Source: an uncultured Clostridium sp.
Lineage (GTDB): Bacteria; Bacillota; Clostridia; Lachnospirales; Lachnospiraceae
Direction: 5' to 3'
Length of the DNA: 64,000 nucleotides
NCBI GenBank assembly: GCA_900549235.1
Contig: URNT01000007.1
Coordinates: 38,246-102,245 of the forward strand
The position numbers were made by a program, and so were the translations under genes. A model generated the notes under the pieces. That model ran no database searches. It was not told where the DNA came from and worked only from the letters and a program-made list of their open reading frames with translations. Each line of letters opens with the position of its first letter. The stretch's first letter is position 1. Positions 1-11,327 of this stretch are shown here, piece after piece.

Positions 1-1473
1 CCCAACGAATACGCCGGCATGGAGGACGAGCCGGAGAACTACTGGTATTATTTCCAGGAAAACGGAAAAGCCATGAGGCGGCCCTCAGGGGCCTCCTCCG
101 GCTCCCTTAAGGCTAAGACCATAGATGGAAAGAAATATGCCTTTGATACAGAGGGACGGATGCTTTACGGCTGGGTAGCCGAGGGAGAGCGCCAGACTGG
201 GGAAGATGCCTGGGAGAACAGCGACTACTACTTTGGAGATGAAAACGACGGAGCTATGAAGCAGGGCTGGATGCGGCTGCGGATCCAGGCAGAGGATGTG
301 GAGGATGACCAGCCGGGAGCCGGTTTCTGGGAAGAGGAGCAGGACAGGTGGTTTTACTTTAACGCCAATGGAAAGAAGATCCGGGGAAAGGAAAATGACT
401 GTAAATATCAGACCATTAACGGCAATAAATACGGCTTTGATGAGTACGGCCGTATGATCGCCACCTGGTATGCGGATCCCGAGATTTTAACCCTTGCCAC
501 CTCACGGTCTGAGGCGGGAGAAGGAAGGCTCTACCAGGGTCAGGAGGAATACTCCAGACAGTTTATGTATTTTGGAACACCTGAGGCGGGAGCCAGATAC
601 GCCAACGGCTGGTTTAAGGCAAGACCCAGCGAGTACCTGATGAAATCCAAATACGATGACGGGGAAATGTATAACTATTATGCAGACGGAGACGGAAACA
701 TCTGTGTAAATGAGATTAAAACCATTGACGGAGAAAAATATGCCTTCGACAATGCGGGAAGACAGCTTAATGGCATGGTATGTGTAAAAATGGATGAAGG
801 ATCCTCCAACCAGTTTGAATACAGCTTCTATTCTGATGCCTCTGTCCGCGCAGGCAGAGGCCCCTACTCAGATGAAGCAGAGTTCCATGATCTGATGGAA
901 ACCTACGCGGAGGATTTTGCGTCTCATTCCATGCGGTTATATCTGTTTAACGGCCCCAGCGGCTCCATGCTTACAGGAAAGCAGAAGGTACAGCTTGGAA
1001 AATCCGGAGAATTTTATGAGTTTATGTTTGAGACTGGCGGCCGCTTTAAGGGAGCCGGCGTCTGCGGGGAAAAGGACGGACGTCTTTATCAGGCGGGAAT
1101 GCTCCTGAAGCCGGAGGAAGGAGAAAAATACGCCATTTTCAAAGAAACCTTTGAAACACTGCCTGAAGATGCCACCGAAGAGGAGCGGACGGACTTTGAA
1201 AACCGGGATACAGACGGCGACGGAAAGATAGAGGGCGCTCTTGTGAAGGTTCCGGTAGAGGAATTTATCTCAGAGGTGTGCAATTCCGGTATCTATGATG
1301 AGAAGGAAGAAGAAACCGTATGGACGGTGCGTTATGATCCGCCGGGCGTAACCTATTATCTGGTAGGACAAAACGGGGATATTGTAAAGAATAAGAAAAG
1401 TGCGGCAGATGTAGACGGCTATGAGTTTTATGTGAAGAACAAGAAGATCTGCAGCATTACAGTAGAAGAGTAG
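1..1473 (+). CDS. Cell-wall/choline-binding-repeat surface protein, 5' end outside window
   Basis: The frame is open from base 1 (P-N-E-Y-A-G before the first Met at 19), so the gene most likely begins upstream. At least 490 residues remain. A unit of the type KTIDG-KYAFD-GR recurs three times (about residues 40, 135 and 245), each followed by an aromatic-rich stretch; this is the pattern of choline/glucan-binding (CW_binding) repeats that hold proteins on the wall. Between repeats lie acidic stretches with many Tyr and Trp. No catalytic domain is recognisable in the visible part. A second repeat protein starts 25 bases downstream on the same strand, so the two are probably co-transcribed. 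The exact ligand (choline, teichoic acid or glucan) cannot be told from sequence. Confidence 0.8.
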   Translation, partial: PNEYAGMEDEPENYWYYFQENGKAMRRPSGASSGSLKAKTIDGKKYAFDTEGRMLYGWVAEGERQTGEDAWENSDYYFGDENDGAMKQGWMRLRIQAEDVEDDQPGAGFWEEEQDRWFYFNANGKKIRGKENDCKYQTINGNKYGFDEYGRMIATWYADPEILTLATSRSEAGEGRLYQGQEEYSRQFMYFGTPEAGARYANGWFKARPSEYLMKSKYDDGEMYNYYADGDGNICVNEIKTIDGEKYAFDNAGRQLNGMVCVKMDEGSSNQFEYSFYSDASVRAGRGPYSDEAEFHDLMETYAEDFASHSMRLYLFNGPSGSMLTGKQKVQLGKSGEFYEFMFETGGRFKGAGVCGEKDGRLYQAGMLLKPEEGEKYAIFKETFETLPEDATEEERTDFENRDTDGDGKIEGALVKVPVEEFISEVCNSGIYDEKEEETVWTVRYDPPGVTYYLVGQNGDIVKNKKSAADVDGYEFYVKNKKICSITVEE

Positions 1474-1498
1474 CAGGAGAAGGAAAGGAAAGCAGGGC

Positions 1499-4400
1499 AT
1501 GAAACGGCAGGCAAAGCAGGGAATGGCAGCAGTGCTGTCAGCGGCAGTGGTTTTCTCGGCCATGGGAACAGAGAGGCTGTACGCGGCTGAACAGGATGAT
1601 TCTGTGAAGACCATTATCAGTTTTGAAGAACTGAGCGAAAAATATGCGTCTCAGGAGCTTAAGGCAGGAGCGGATGAGGATGACATCCGCTTCCCCTCAG
1701 GCATCTGGGCCAATGTAACGGAGGAAACAGCAGAGGATGAGGACGGGACTCCGTCTAATGCAGAGAGAGCAGAGGAGCTTTCCGATGCAACTCCCTCCAC
1801 TCCTTCCAGGGCAGAAGACCGCAGGGAAGATAAGAAAATCCGGGAAAAAAGCGGCAGAAGGAAGATCCGGGATATTGAGTGGGAGTTAAATCTCATGGAA
1901 AGCACCGAGATGGAGTTTGACTCGGAAGTACCGGGAACCTATGTGTACGAGCCCGTGATTCCTGAGGGATATGAATGGGACGTAGACCTTGAACGGCCTC
2001 AGATCCGGGTGACGGTGCAGGAGAAGGAAGGAACGGTTACGGTTACGGACGCGGAGGGGCTGAAGGAAGCGCTGCAAAAACAGGAAGATAAAACGACTCT
2101 GATCCTCCTGGAAGCAGATATTACTCTGGAAGATGCAATAGAGCTTAAAAGTAATAAAATAGTAGAGGTTCCCGAAGGAAAGAACCTGACAGTAACTGGC
2201 AGTATCAAAACCGGGAAAGCCAGAATCACTTTCATAGGAGACGGAACTGTCCTGGCAGATGGAAAAGAAAACTGTCTCAATGGCAAGATCTATTTGGGAG
2301 AAGAAAAAAACGCAAATGGTGCCCATATGCGCCTGGAAGGAGAAGCAGAGGCAGTCTGCGAGAATGAGATCATAGTCAGAGAAGGAGGCAGGCTTACTTC
2401 CGCTTCATCCAAAGGAATCCGAGTATCTGCAAAGAAGACTCTGAAAATAGAAGAAGGCGGCATTCTTTCCGGGGAAGCAGGCGGTGTGATCCGACTGGAA
2501 AAAGACGCTAAGGTATCTGGTGCCGCAGACCTCTTCACCGATCAGGAAATCCTCCTTGAGGAAGACGGCGTAGTAACCGTAAAAGCCGCCGATGCGGCAG
2601 CTTCCTCAGACAGCCTCACCGCCGGAACCTATGTATGGGATGATGAAACCAATTCTTTTGCAAAAGAAAAACCAGAAACTCCAGAAACTGGAATTACTAC
2701 AGCGGAGGAGTTAAAAGAAGCGCTGCAAAAACAGGAATCGAAACCGACTCCGATCCTCCTGGGAGCAGATATTACTCTGGAAAATGCAGTGGAGCTTACA
2801 AGTAATAAAATAGTAGAGGTTCCCGAAGGAAAAACGCTGACAGTAACTGGCAGTATCAAAACCGGGAAAGCCAGAATCACTTTCATAGGAGACGGAACCG
2901 TCCTGGCAAATGGCAAAGAAGACTGTCTCAATGGCAAGATCTATTTGGGAGAAGATAAAAAAGCAAATGGTGTCCATATGCGCCTGGAAGGAGAAGCAGA
3001 GGCAGTATGCGAGAATGAGATCATAGTCAGAAAAGGGGGGGAACTTACTTCTGCTTCATCAAAAGGAATCCAAGTATCTGAAAAGAGGATCCTGAACATA
3101 GAAGAAGGCGGCACTCTTTCCGGAGAAGCAGGCGGTGTAATCCGACTGGAAAAGGACGCTAAGGTGTCCGGCGCCGCAGGCCTTTTCACCGATCAGGGAA
3201 TCCGCCTTGAGGAAGACGGTGAAGTAACCGTAAAAGCTGCCGGCGAAGCAGTCTCCTCAGACAGCCTCACTGCCGGAACCTATGTATGGGATGATGAAAC
3301 AAGGTCTTTCACAAAAGAAAAAGAAGCTCCTCTCCCGGAAACCGGACTGAACAACGGTGTTTTAATTCTTTCGGAGCAGAAAAAGGGCGATAGCGCTCAG
3401 GGCTGGGACTGGGATCCTGGTGAAAATCTGGGTATGCTGAATCTGAACCAACGTTTCGTTGGAAACAAGCAGCTTGTATTTGTCGGGGATAAGCCAGCTG
3501 CCATCAAGCTGAATGGAAATATTATCCTTACGCCAGAGGCGGGAGAAGCAGCCATCCTTTCATCATCCGACCTTACTCTCCGGGCGGATAACGAGTACAG
3601 CCTGAAGGCCGGAGGCCAGATCCAGGCTGATGGAGCTGTGACTGTTATCAATAAAACCATCCTTGAGGTAGAAGCATCCTCCGAAGAAGCAGCCTTTGAA
3701 AGCAAAAAGGATATTACGATAAAGAATGACGGATCAGTTACGGTGAATAACAGCGGTTCCGGTGCAGCCTTAAAGGCAGGCGGAAGCATTGTTATAAAAG
3801 ATAATGTCATCGCTTACTTAACAGCCGAAAGCGCAAATGCCGCTGTAGAGGCCGGATCTAGTGTGAGCCTGGGGGGAACGCCCGCCGTTACTATGATCAA
3901 TCAGGGAACTGGCCCCGCTGTGAATAAGGCTCCGGGACTTGGATCCTACAGCAAAGAAGTAAGAGTCAGCGCCAGCCTGAGTCCGGAAGGAAGGCCGGGA
4001 GAAGAATACAGCCCGGAGAATATCGGCTCCTACCGTTATCTGAAGATCCGCGAGTGGATCAAAATAGAGGAGGATACAACTCCCGAAGAGCTGGATCAGA
4101 TGATCGATGGGATCCTCCCAGATGATTTTGATGCGATCAATGACGCAGCCGCCTTCATCCATAGCATGAGTCCTGAAGAAAAGGCTGCTCTCAGCCAGGA
4201 TACGATCAGAGCGTTAGACGAGCTCATTCAGGAATCCACAGGAATTACGCCTGTAACGGATATTAGAATTGCAGATGGGGTTGAGATCCAGCCTGATAAG
4301 CAGATCCAGGATGTAAAGATTTACGGCGCCCTGTTAGCAGCCGGACTGGATGCAGACGATATAGGCAGAGAAGTACAGCTCCACGTCACCTTAAAAGAGC

Positions 4401-5071
4401 CGGGAGAAGGGGAGTCAGCCGTATTTGAGTGCTTCCTGACCGTAGACGGAGCCAGCCAGCAGACAGGGGAACGCAAAGCAGAGTTTATGCTTCCTGTCAC
4501 CTTGAAAGCAGAGCTCCCGCCTGAGTATTTCCCTCTGACTGAGGATCAGATCCATCAGACAGGTGAAGGAATTGACAGGTGGCTGGATTTTGAGTATGAC
4601 GGCAAAGATAATACAGCTCAGTTCCAGACAGACAGCCTTTCTGTATTCAGCCTGGTAAGAAAAGGAAAGCCCATGAATCCGGGCGGAGGAAGCAGCGGAG
4701 GAGGCGGAAGCAGCAGCGGTGGAAGCGGCGGCGGAGGCGGTTCAAAGGCCTCTTCAGGCGGACCGGGCATTCGCGTGACAGAGCCTCAGGGAAGCTGGAT
4801 CCAGGATCAGACAGGCTGGTGGTACCGGTATACAGACGGTTCCTATCCAAAGGACGGCTGGTGCCAGCTGGAATACGCCGGACAGACCAGATGGTACTGT
4901 TTTGATAAAAATGGCTATATGCTTACCGGTTGGATTTTAAGCGGTGAAAAATGGTATTATCTGAATGAGGTATCCGATGGAAGCAAGGGAGCGATGCTTA
5001 CAGATACCTGGGTCGGTGCCTATTATGTAAATAAAGACGGTGTCTGGGAAGAAGGAAGAAAAAAACAGTAA
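1499..5071 (+). CDS. Large secreted protein with duplicated ~217-residue module and C-terminal cell-wall-binding repeats
   Basis: 1190 residues. The N-terminus has a signal peptide (MKRQAK, a hydrophobic AVLSAAVVFSAMG core, then a likely cut after YAA). Residues ~90-130 are charged and low-complexity. Two near-identical modules of 217 codons follow (about residues 184-400 and 401-617); they look beta-helix-like, with repeated EALQKQ, ITFIGDGTVLA and GGVIRLEKDAKVSGAA motifs. A further beta-rich region (to ~860) and an alpha/beta region lead to a Gly/Ser linker (~1060-1085) and terminal aromatic wall-binding repeats (GWW-Y, WYCFDKNGYMLTGW, WYYLN). An internal LPETG near residue 612 is not a sortase signal because no hydrophobic tail follows. 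GGAGAAGGAAAGG precedes the ATG. Function beyond wall attachment is unknown. Confidence 0.85.
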   Translation: MKRQAKQGMAAVLSAAVVFSAMGTERLYAAEQDDSVKTIISFEELSEKYASQELKAGADEDDIRFPSGIWANVTEETAEDEDGTPSNAERAEELSDATPSTPSRAEDRREDKKIREKSGRRKIRDIEWELNLMESTEMEFDSEVPGTYVYEPVIPEGYEWDVDLERPQIRVTVQEKEGTVTVTDAEGLKEALQKQEDKTTLILLEADITLEDAIELKSNKIVEVPEGKNLTVTGSIKTGKARITFIGDGTVLADGKENCLNGKIYLGEEKNANGAHMRLEGEAEAVCENEIIVREGGRLTSASSKGIRVSAKKTLKIEEGGILSGEAGGVIRLEKDAKVSGAADLFTDQEILLEEDGVVTVKAADAAASSDSLTAGTYVWDDETNSFAKEKPETPETGITTAEELKEALQKQESKPTPILLGADITLENAVELTSNKIVEVPEGKTLTVTGSIKTGKARITFIGDGTVLANGKEDCLNGKIYLGEDKKANGVHMRLEGEAEAVCENEIIVRKGGELTSASSKGIQVSEKRILNIEEGGTLSGEAGGVIRLEKDAKVSGAAGLFTDQGIRLEEDGEVTVKAAGEAVSSDSLTAGTYVWDDETRSFTKEKEAPLPETGLNNGVLILSEQKKGDSAQGWDWDPGENLGMLNLNQRFVGNKQLVFVGDKPAAIKLNGNIILTPEAGEAAILSSSDLTLRADNEYSLKAGGQIQADGAVTVINKTILEVEASSEEAAFESKKDITIKNDGSVTVNNSGSGAALKAGGSIVIKDNVIAYLTAESANAAVEAGSSVSLGGTPAVTMINQGTGPAVNKAPGLGSYSKEVRVSASLSPEGRPGEEYSPENIGSYRYLKIREWIKIEEDTTPEELDQMIDGILPDDFDAINDAAAFIHSMSPEEKAALSQDTIRALDELIQESTGITPVTDIRIADGVEIQPDKQIQDVKIYGALLAAGLDADDIGREVQLHVTLKEPGEGESAVFECFLTVDGASQQTGERKAEFMLPVTLKAELPPEYFPLTEDQIHQTGEGIDRWLDFEYDGKDNTAQFQTDSLSVFSLVRKGKPMNPGGGSSGGGGSSSGGSGGGGGSKASSGGPGIRVTEPQGSWIQDQTGWWYRYTDGSYPKDGWCQLEYAGQTRWYCFDKNGYMLTGWILSGEKWYYLNEVSDGSKGAMLTDTWVGAYYVNKDGVWEEGRKKQ
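2047..3348 (+). repeat. In-frame tandem duplication of a 651-bp unit
   Basis: Two consecutive copies of a 651-base (217-codon) unit lie within the surface-protein gene. Long stretches are identical at DNA level; for example bases 2186-2247 and 2837-2898 match without difference. Divergence is mainly at the linker that joins the copies (PETPETG versus PLPETG). The high DNA identity suggests a recent duplication and possible copy-number variation between strains. Confidence 0.85.
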
Positions 5072-5083
5072 GCCGTTAAAGCG

Positions 5084-5114
5084 GCAGCCCCCGCAGGAAT
5101 CCTGCGGGGGCTGC
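5084..5114. terminator. Bidirectional hairpin terminator between convergent genes
   Basis: A perfect 14-bp stem (GCAGCCCCCGCAGG, loop AAT, CCTGCGGGGGCTGC) lies between the stop of the surface-protein gene and the stop of the convergent AraC regulator. It is GC-rich, has CTTT on the plus side and AAAG upstream for the minus side, so it can serve both directions. Confidence 0.8.
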
Positions 5115-5118
5115 TGCT

Positions 5119-7347
5119 TTATGACTGCTGTTCCAGTGTCTTCTTATATTGGTTCGGCGTGATACTGTAGCTCTCCTTAAAGACCTTGATAAAATACTGG
5201 GCGGAGCTGTAGCCCAGGCGTTCGGCAGTTTCCTTTACATTATAGCCCTGGGAGATCAGCTCCTTTGCCCGTTCCAGCTTGCGGTTTTTAATATAATCGG
5301 TATATCCGGTTCCCATCACCTGGCGGAACAGGCGGCTGGCGCTGTTAGGCTGGATTTTCAGCTTATCGGCCAGAAGATCCAGAGTAATATCACGTTCCAG
5401 ATATTCATCCACCAATTCCAGAATCCGGTTCTTCAAATCTTCGTCCACAGACTGGCGCTTCTGGTTGACCTGCCGGAGGATCATCTCGCAGACAGAGCTG
5501 CACCAGGAACGGAAGTCATCGATATTTTCAAGCTTCTTATAATAGGCCCGGATGTCATAGCCGAATACGCTCCATGTATCCAGCTGGTTCTGCTGCATGG
5601 CGCGGTACAGCATGGAAACCAGATCTCTCAGAGTAGACTGACAGTAATCAATGGTATAATTTCCGCTTTTAAAAGAGGTGACCAGCATCTCCACCTGAAC
5701 CTGCAGCTCCAGCAGATTCAGGCTGTTAATGGACCGCTGGACTGCCTCAAACAGCTTCAAATGGCTTCCATCATTTTTCCGCTGGCTTACATGAAGCTGG
5801 TCGTAGGAAAGAATCCGTTTCTCTGTAAAAATATACATATAGCGGTCCGCCTCCAGAGCAAGCTGAAAGCTGGATGAGATTGCGCCATTTTTTACAGGAA
5901 CAGGATTTCCGAAAGCAATCCTGTAATTACTGAGGCGGCTGTCCATATCCTTTATAAACTCCTCCTGGACCTGATTGAGAGAGTCGCCGTTAAAAGCCAG
6001 GACCGCAGCCAGGGACTGAAGGCTTGTAAGGGAAAACAGTACGTCAAAGGATTTGCAGCCAGGGGGATATTCCTCCTGGAACTCTCCCAGAGGCAGTTTG
6101 TCCGCATCTGCCTGAGGCAGGGTAATAAGGGCGGCACAGCAGTATTCTCTGGTCAGATAAGGCAGGAGAGTGTCGGAAGGAGGCTGTGCACCTTCATTGG
6201 CAAGCTCGGCATAGACGGCCTTATGGAGGATCAGCTGATGGGAGCTTTCTGCTGTTTTATACAGCCTGCGTATCTCTTTTTCCAGCCGGTTCAGCGACCC
6301 GTCAAAGCTCTTTTCTGATTCTTCCAGGGGAATGCCCGTTTTCTGTGACAGAAGGCGGACACGGCTGCTGTAAGCTGTATGATTGGAAAATGAGAGGATC
6401 ATAAGCATGACCGCGTTAAAAATAATGGACAGCAGGAAATTAAAAAGGAATAAATGGTTGATGGAACGGTAATCCTGATAAAATCCATTGCTGTCTACGG
6501 CATAATAATAATTCAGGCCGCTGGTGGGGGAGGTATTGTGAAATACCATGTATCCGTCCAGCTCTTTAGGTCCGCTGTCCCAATCGGGATCAGGCAGGCT
6601 GTCCCAGGCAGCGCTGCTGTAAAGCGGTGTATGGTCCCTTGTGGTAATAAGGAGCTTTCCGGCTGTCTGGTCCAGATAACCGCTGAAGCTCTCAGGACTG
6701 ATATAGGCGCAGAGAATGGCGTTTCCCTGGCTGAGGCTTCCGATGGGGCTTACATAAAGGATGGCGGGCTGGTCAGACAGATACACGTTTCCGGATAGCC
6801 AGACGCCGGTTCCGGCTGCCTGTGAAAGCACGTTTTTAAAAGTAGGAAGCCATGGAAGATACAAATTCAACTGCTGCTCATCCTGGGGAAAATGTACTTT
6901 ATTAAAATGAGTTACCACTGTATTTGTGTCCTGGTAGTAGATGTCAATTCCAGCCACATGAGGATGGCTTTTTGAAATTTTCTGCATCTCCGTAGCCAGA
7001 GCCATTATATTTTTTGAGGAGCCCTCAATGGACTGTTCCATGGGCAGAAGAATAGGAGCATTTTCCTGCAAGGGGGAAAAATAAAGCTGAGGAAGTTTCA
7101 GCACTGACTGCATGATCTGCTCGTCAATATTTTTAAATGCCAGGTCTGTCACCTGAAGGTTATAGGAGATGAAGCTTTCGTGGTAAGCTTTTCCTGCCTT
7201 TCGGTGAAAAAAATAGTAGTTAAAGGCGGTGAGCAGAATAAGGCTCAACAGGTTCAGCCACAGGATCACCGAAACCATAGACAGATGCTGGTTTTTACCG
7301 GGGCGATTCCACTTTTTCAATATAAAATCCCTTCTCTCAAATCTCAT
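5119..7347 (-). CDS. Membrane-anchored AraC-family transcriptional regulator with extracellular sensor
   Basis: 742 residues. A transmembrane helix at about residues 24-46 is followed by a ~250-residue extracytoplasmic domain (dCACHE/PAS-like sensor by architecture), a second helix (~296-318, LFLFNFLLSIIFNAVMLM) and a cytoplasmic part. The last ~100 residues are a typical AraC double helix-turn-helix (DITLDLLADKLKIQPNSASR, then VKETAERLGYSSAQYFIKVF and the closing PNQYKK). This layout is common in Firmicutes regulators of carbohydrate uptake loci. No ABC sugar-transport genes lie adjacent, so its target is unclear; it converges on the surface-protein gene. The ATG is the first of the frame. 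Ligand unknown. Confidence 0.88.
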   Translation of the reverse strand: MRFERRDFILKKWNRPGKNQHLSMVSVILWLNLLSLILLTAFNYYFFHRKAGKAYHESFISYNLQVTDLAFKNIDEQIMQSVLKLPQLYFSPLQENAPILLPMEQSIEGSSKNIMALATEMQKISKSHPHVAGIDIYYQDTNTVVTHFNKVHFPQDEQQLNLYLPWLPTFKNVLSQAAGTGVWLSGNVYLSDQPAILYVSPIGSLSQGNAILCAYISPESFSGYLDQTAGKLLITTRDHTPLYSSAAWDSLPDPDWDSGPKELDGYMVFHNTSPTSGLNYYYAVDSNGFYQDYRSINHLFLFNFLLSIIFNAVMLMILSFSNHTAYSSRVRLLSQKTGIPLEESEKSFDGSLNRLEKEIRRLYKTAESSHQLILHKAVYAELANEGAQPPSDTLLPYLTREYCCAALITLPQADADKLPLGEFQEEYPPGCKSFDVLFSLTSLQSLAAVLAFNGDSLNQVQEEFIKDMDSRLSNYRIAFGNPVPVKNGAISSSFQLALEADRYMYIFTEKRILSYDQLHVSQRKNDGSHLKLFEAVQRSINSLNLLELQVQVEMLVTSFKSGNYTIDYCQSTLRDLVSMLYRAMQQNQLDTWSVFGYDIRAYYKKLENIDDFRSWCSSVCEMILRQVNQKRQSVDEDLKNRILELVDEYLERDITLDLLADKLKIQPNSASRLFRQVMGTGYTDYIKNRKLERAKELISQGYNVKETAERLGYSSAQYFIKVFKESYSITPNQYKKTLEQQS

Positions 7348-7494
7348 ATAAAACCTGGAGCCAAACGCATCAACACACGATAAACTCCAGGATTATTTTT
7401 ATTTTAACATAAGGGAAATGGGATTGCAATGGGATACGAAGGCGGCTGTCAGGGAAATGACAATACAGAAAGTCAACTTTCTCCCCCAAAACAC

Positions 7495-7522
7495 TTGCAA
7501 AATACAAAAAGTCCATTAAAAT
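7495..7522 (+). promoter_or_regulatory. Candidate promoter of hisS-aspS
   Basis: TTGCAA (7495-7500) and TAAAAT (7517-7522) with a 16-bp spacer lie about 60 bases before hisS. No T-box leader motif was seen in the 234-bp gap. The remainder of the gap also serves the divergent AraC gene. Confidence 0.5.
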
Positions 7523-7581
7523 AGAGATAGCCGTACTGAACAATAGATAAGATTAAGATAATAAAGGAATGGAGCGCATAT

Positions 7582-8847
7582 ATGGCATTGACAAAAAAGC
7601 CGGTTACCGGCATGAAAGACATCACGCCTGCTGAGATGCAGATCCGTGAGTATGTAATGAACCAGATCAAAGAGACATATAAGAGCTTTGGCTTTTCCCA
7701 GATCGATACTCCCTGCGTGGAGCACATTGCCAACCTTACAAGCAAGCAGGGCGGGGACAATGAAAAGCTGATCTTTAAGATCATGAAGCGGGGCGACAAG
7801 CTGAATCTGGACCAGGCTCAGACGGAAAATGACCTGACCGACAGCGGACTCCGCTATGACCTGACCCTTCCTCTGTCCCGCTATTATGCCAATAACGCGG
7901 CTAATCTCCCGAGCCCCTTCAAGGCCCTTCAGATGGGAAGTGTATGGCGCGCAGACCGTCCTCAGAAAGGGCGTTTCCGCCAGTTTGTGCAGTGCGATAT
8001 TGACATTTTAGGAGATCCTACCTCTTTGGCAGAGATCGAGCTGATCCTGGCTACCACCACAGCCCTTGGAAAGATCTGTCCGGACAACGCCTTTACCGTC
8101 CGCATCAATGACAGGGGGATCCTTAAGGGAATGGCCCTGTACTGCGGCTTTGCTGAGGAATCCATGGATCAGGTATTCATTATCCTGGATAAAATGGACA
8201 AGATCGGTATGGAAGGCGTGGAAAAAGAGCTGTTAGAGTGCGGACACGCCAAAGAAAGCGTTGAAAAGTACCTGGAGCTTTTAGGCGGCGCAGGAACCGA
8301 CGCTGAGAGCGTAAGACGCCTGGGAGCGGTTCTTTCAGAGGTGCTTCCTGAGACTGTAAGCCAGAACCTGGCCCACATCATGGATACGGTGACAGAGGTT
8401 GCGGAAACAGACTTCAAGCTGGAATTTGATCCCACTCTGGTGCGGGGCATGTCCTACTATACCGGCACGATTTTCGAAGTTTCCATGGAAGGCTTCGGCG
8501 GCTCTGTTGCAGGCGGCGGACGTTATGATAAGATGATTGGAAAGTTCACCGGCATGGAAACTCCGGCCTGCGGCTTTTCCATCGGCTTTGAGCGCATTGT
8601 AACCATTCTTCTGGACAATGGCTTTACCGTTCCGGGAGCAGCGGAAAAGAAGGCATACCTTTTTGAGAAAAATCTGGATGCCGCAGCTCTTGCAGGTGTG
8701 ATCCGTGAAGCCATGGAGGAGCGGAAAAAGGGCATTCAGGTCCTGGTGGCCCAGATGAATAAAAATAAAAAGTTCCAGAAGGAGCAGCTGAATAAAGAAG
8801 GTTATACTGAATTTAAGGAGTTCTACAGGGAAGGCCTGAAGAACTAA
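7582..8847 (+). CDS. hisS: Histidyl-tRNA synthetase
   Basis: 421 residues, normal for bacterial HisRS. It charges tRNA-His with histidine in the cytoplasm. Class II features are visible: motif 2 as RADRPQKGRFRQFVQCDIDI and the histidine-specific motif LVRGMSYYTGTIFE, followed by the GGGRYD motif-3 region (AGGGRYDKMIG). The C-terminal anticodon-binding domain is present (about residues 340-421). An AAGGAATGGAG ribosome site precedes the ATG. aspS follows 15 bases later, the common hisS-aspS arrangement of Firmicutes, so the two are co-transcribed. Confidence 0.96.
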   Translation: MALTKKPVTGMKDITPAEMQIREYVMNQIKETYKSFGFSQIDTPCVEHIANLTSKQGGDNEKLIFKIMKRGDKLNLDQAQTENDLTDSGLRYDLTLPLSRYYANNAANLPSPFKALQMGSVWRADRPQKGRFRQFVQCDIDILGDPTSLAEIELILATTTALGKICPDNAFTVRINDRGILKGMALYCGFAEESMDQVFIILDKMDKIGMEGVEKELLECGHAKESVEKYLELLGGAGTDAESVRRLGAVLSEVLPETVSQNLAHIMDTVTEVAETDFKLEFDPTLVRGMSYYTGTIFEVSMEGFGGSVAGGGRYDKMIGKFTGMETPACGFSIGFERIVTILLDNGFTVPGAAEKKAYLFEKNLDAAALAGVIREAMEERKKGIQVLVAQMNKNKKFQKEQLNKEGYTEFKEFYREGLKN

Positions 8848-8862
8848 AAAGGAGAATCAAAT

Positions 8863-10662
<1,800 letters not shown>

Positions 10663-10674
10663 AACAGGCAGAAA

Positions 10675-10706
10675 GGCAGGATCCGGAATATGGATTCTGC
10701 CTTTTT
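10675..10706 (+). terminator. Rho-independent terminator after aspS
   Basis: Stem GGCAGGATCC / GGATTCTGCC (one G-U pair), loop GGAATAT, then TTTTT. It ends the hisS-aspS transcript just before the carbonic anhydrase gene. Confidence 0.8.
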
Positions 10707-10733
10707 GAAATACGAAGAAGAAAGGAAGCTGCC

Positions 10734-11306
10734 ATGCATAACATAGACGTGACCAACTGCCAGTCCGCCCTGGCCCGCCTGATGGACGGCAATGAGGAAT
10801 ATGTAAATTCAAAGGTAGGAAAGGGGAATATTTCTGAGGAGATCCGGGCCCTGACTCATATCTACGGTCAGAAGCCCTATGCTATTGTGATTACCTGCTC
10901 CGATTCCAGGGTCATCCCGGAGAAAATCTTTATGGTGGGAATCGGGGAGATTTTTACTATCCGGATAGCGGGAAATGTGATCGGAAACTACGAGCTTGGA
11001 AGTATTGAATACGCGGCGGAGCATCTGGGGGTCAAGCTGATCCTGGTTATGGGCCATACCCGCTGCGGAGCGGTAGAGGCAGCCATCAAAGGCACCGGAG
11101 CCGGTTTTGTGAAATATATCACAGATGAAATAAAAGGGGCCATCGGAGATAACACAGACCCCATGATCTGCGAGAGACTGAACATAGAGCACAGCATTTC
11201 GCAGATCAAACGGAGTCCTCTGATTCAGGATATGATCCGCAATGAGGGTCTGATGATCGTGGGCGGGAATTATCATACCCGGTCAGGGGAGGTTGTGTTG
11301 TTTTAA
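10734..11306 (+). CDS. Beta-class carbonic anhydrase
   Basis: 190 residues. It interconverts CO2 and bicarbonate with a zinc ion. The zinc ligands and the catalytic dyad are visible: ITCSDSRVIPEKIF gives Cys and Asp-Arg, and HTRCGAVEAA gives His and Cys. The size fits the compact prokaryotic beta class. AAAGGAAG lies before the ATG. The gene stands between the aspS terminator and the convergent enolase gene, so it is probably transcribed alone, although no clear promoter was assigned. Confidence 0.93.
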   Translation: MHNIDVTNCQSALARLMDGNEEYVNSKVGKGNISEEIRALTHIYGQKPYAIVITCSDSRVIPEKIFMVGIGEIFTIRIAGNVIGNYELGSIEYAAEHLGVKLILVMGHTRCGAVEAAIKGTGAGFVKYITDEIKGAIGDNTDPMICERLNIEHSISQIKRSPLIQDMIRNEGLMIVGGNYHTRSGEVVLF

Positions 11307-11327
11307 AACCTGTCCGGTTCTGCCGGA

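Noticed and set aside
3322..3348. LPETG motif inside the surface protein
   Set aside because: A sortase signal must be followed by a hydrophobic helix and a basic C-terminus. Here more than 570 residues follow, and the protein carries wall-binding repeats instead.
5149..5877. 242-residue plus-strand frame opposite the AraC gene
   Set aside because: It is the antisense shadow of a well-supported coding sequence, with no ribosome site or recognisable motif.
7348..7581. Possible T-box riboswitch before hisS
   Set aside because: The conserved T-box bulge (UGGN-type) and the specifier/terminator arrangement were not found in the 234-bp gap.
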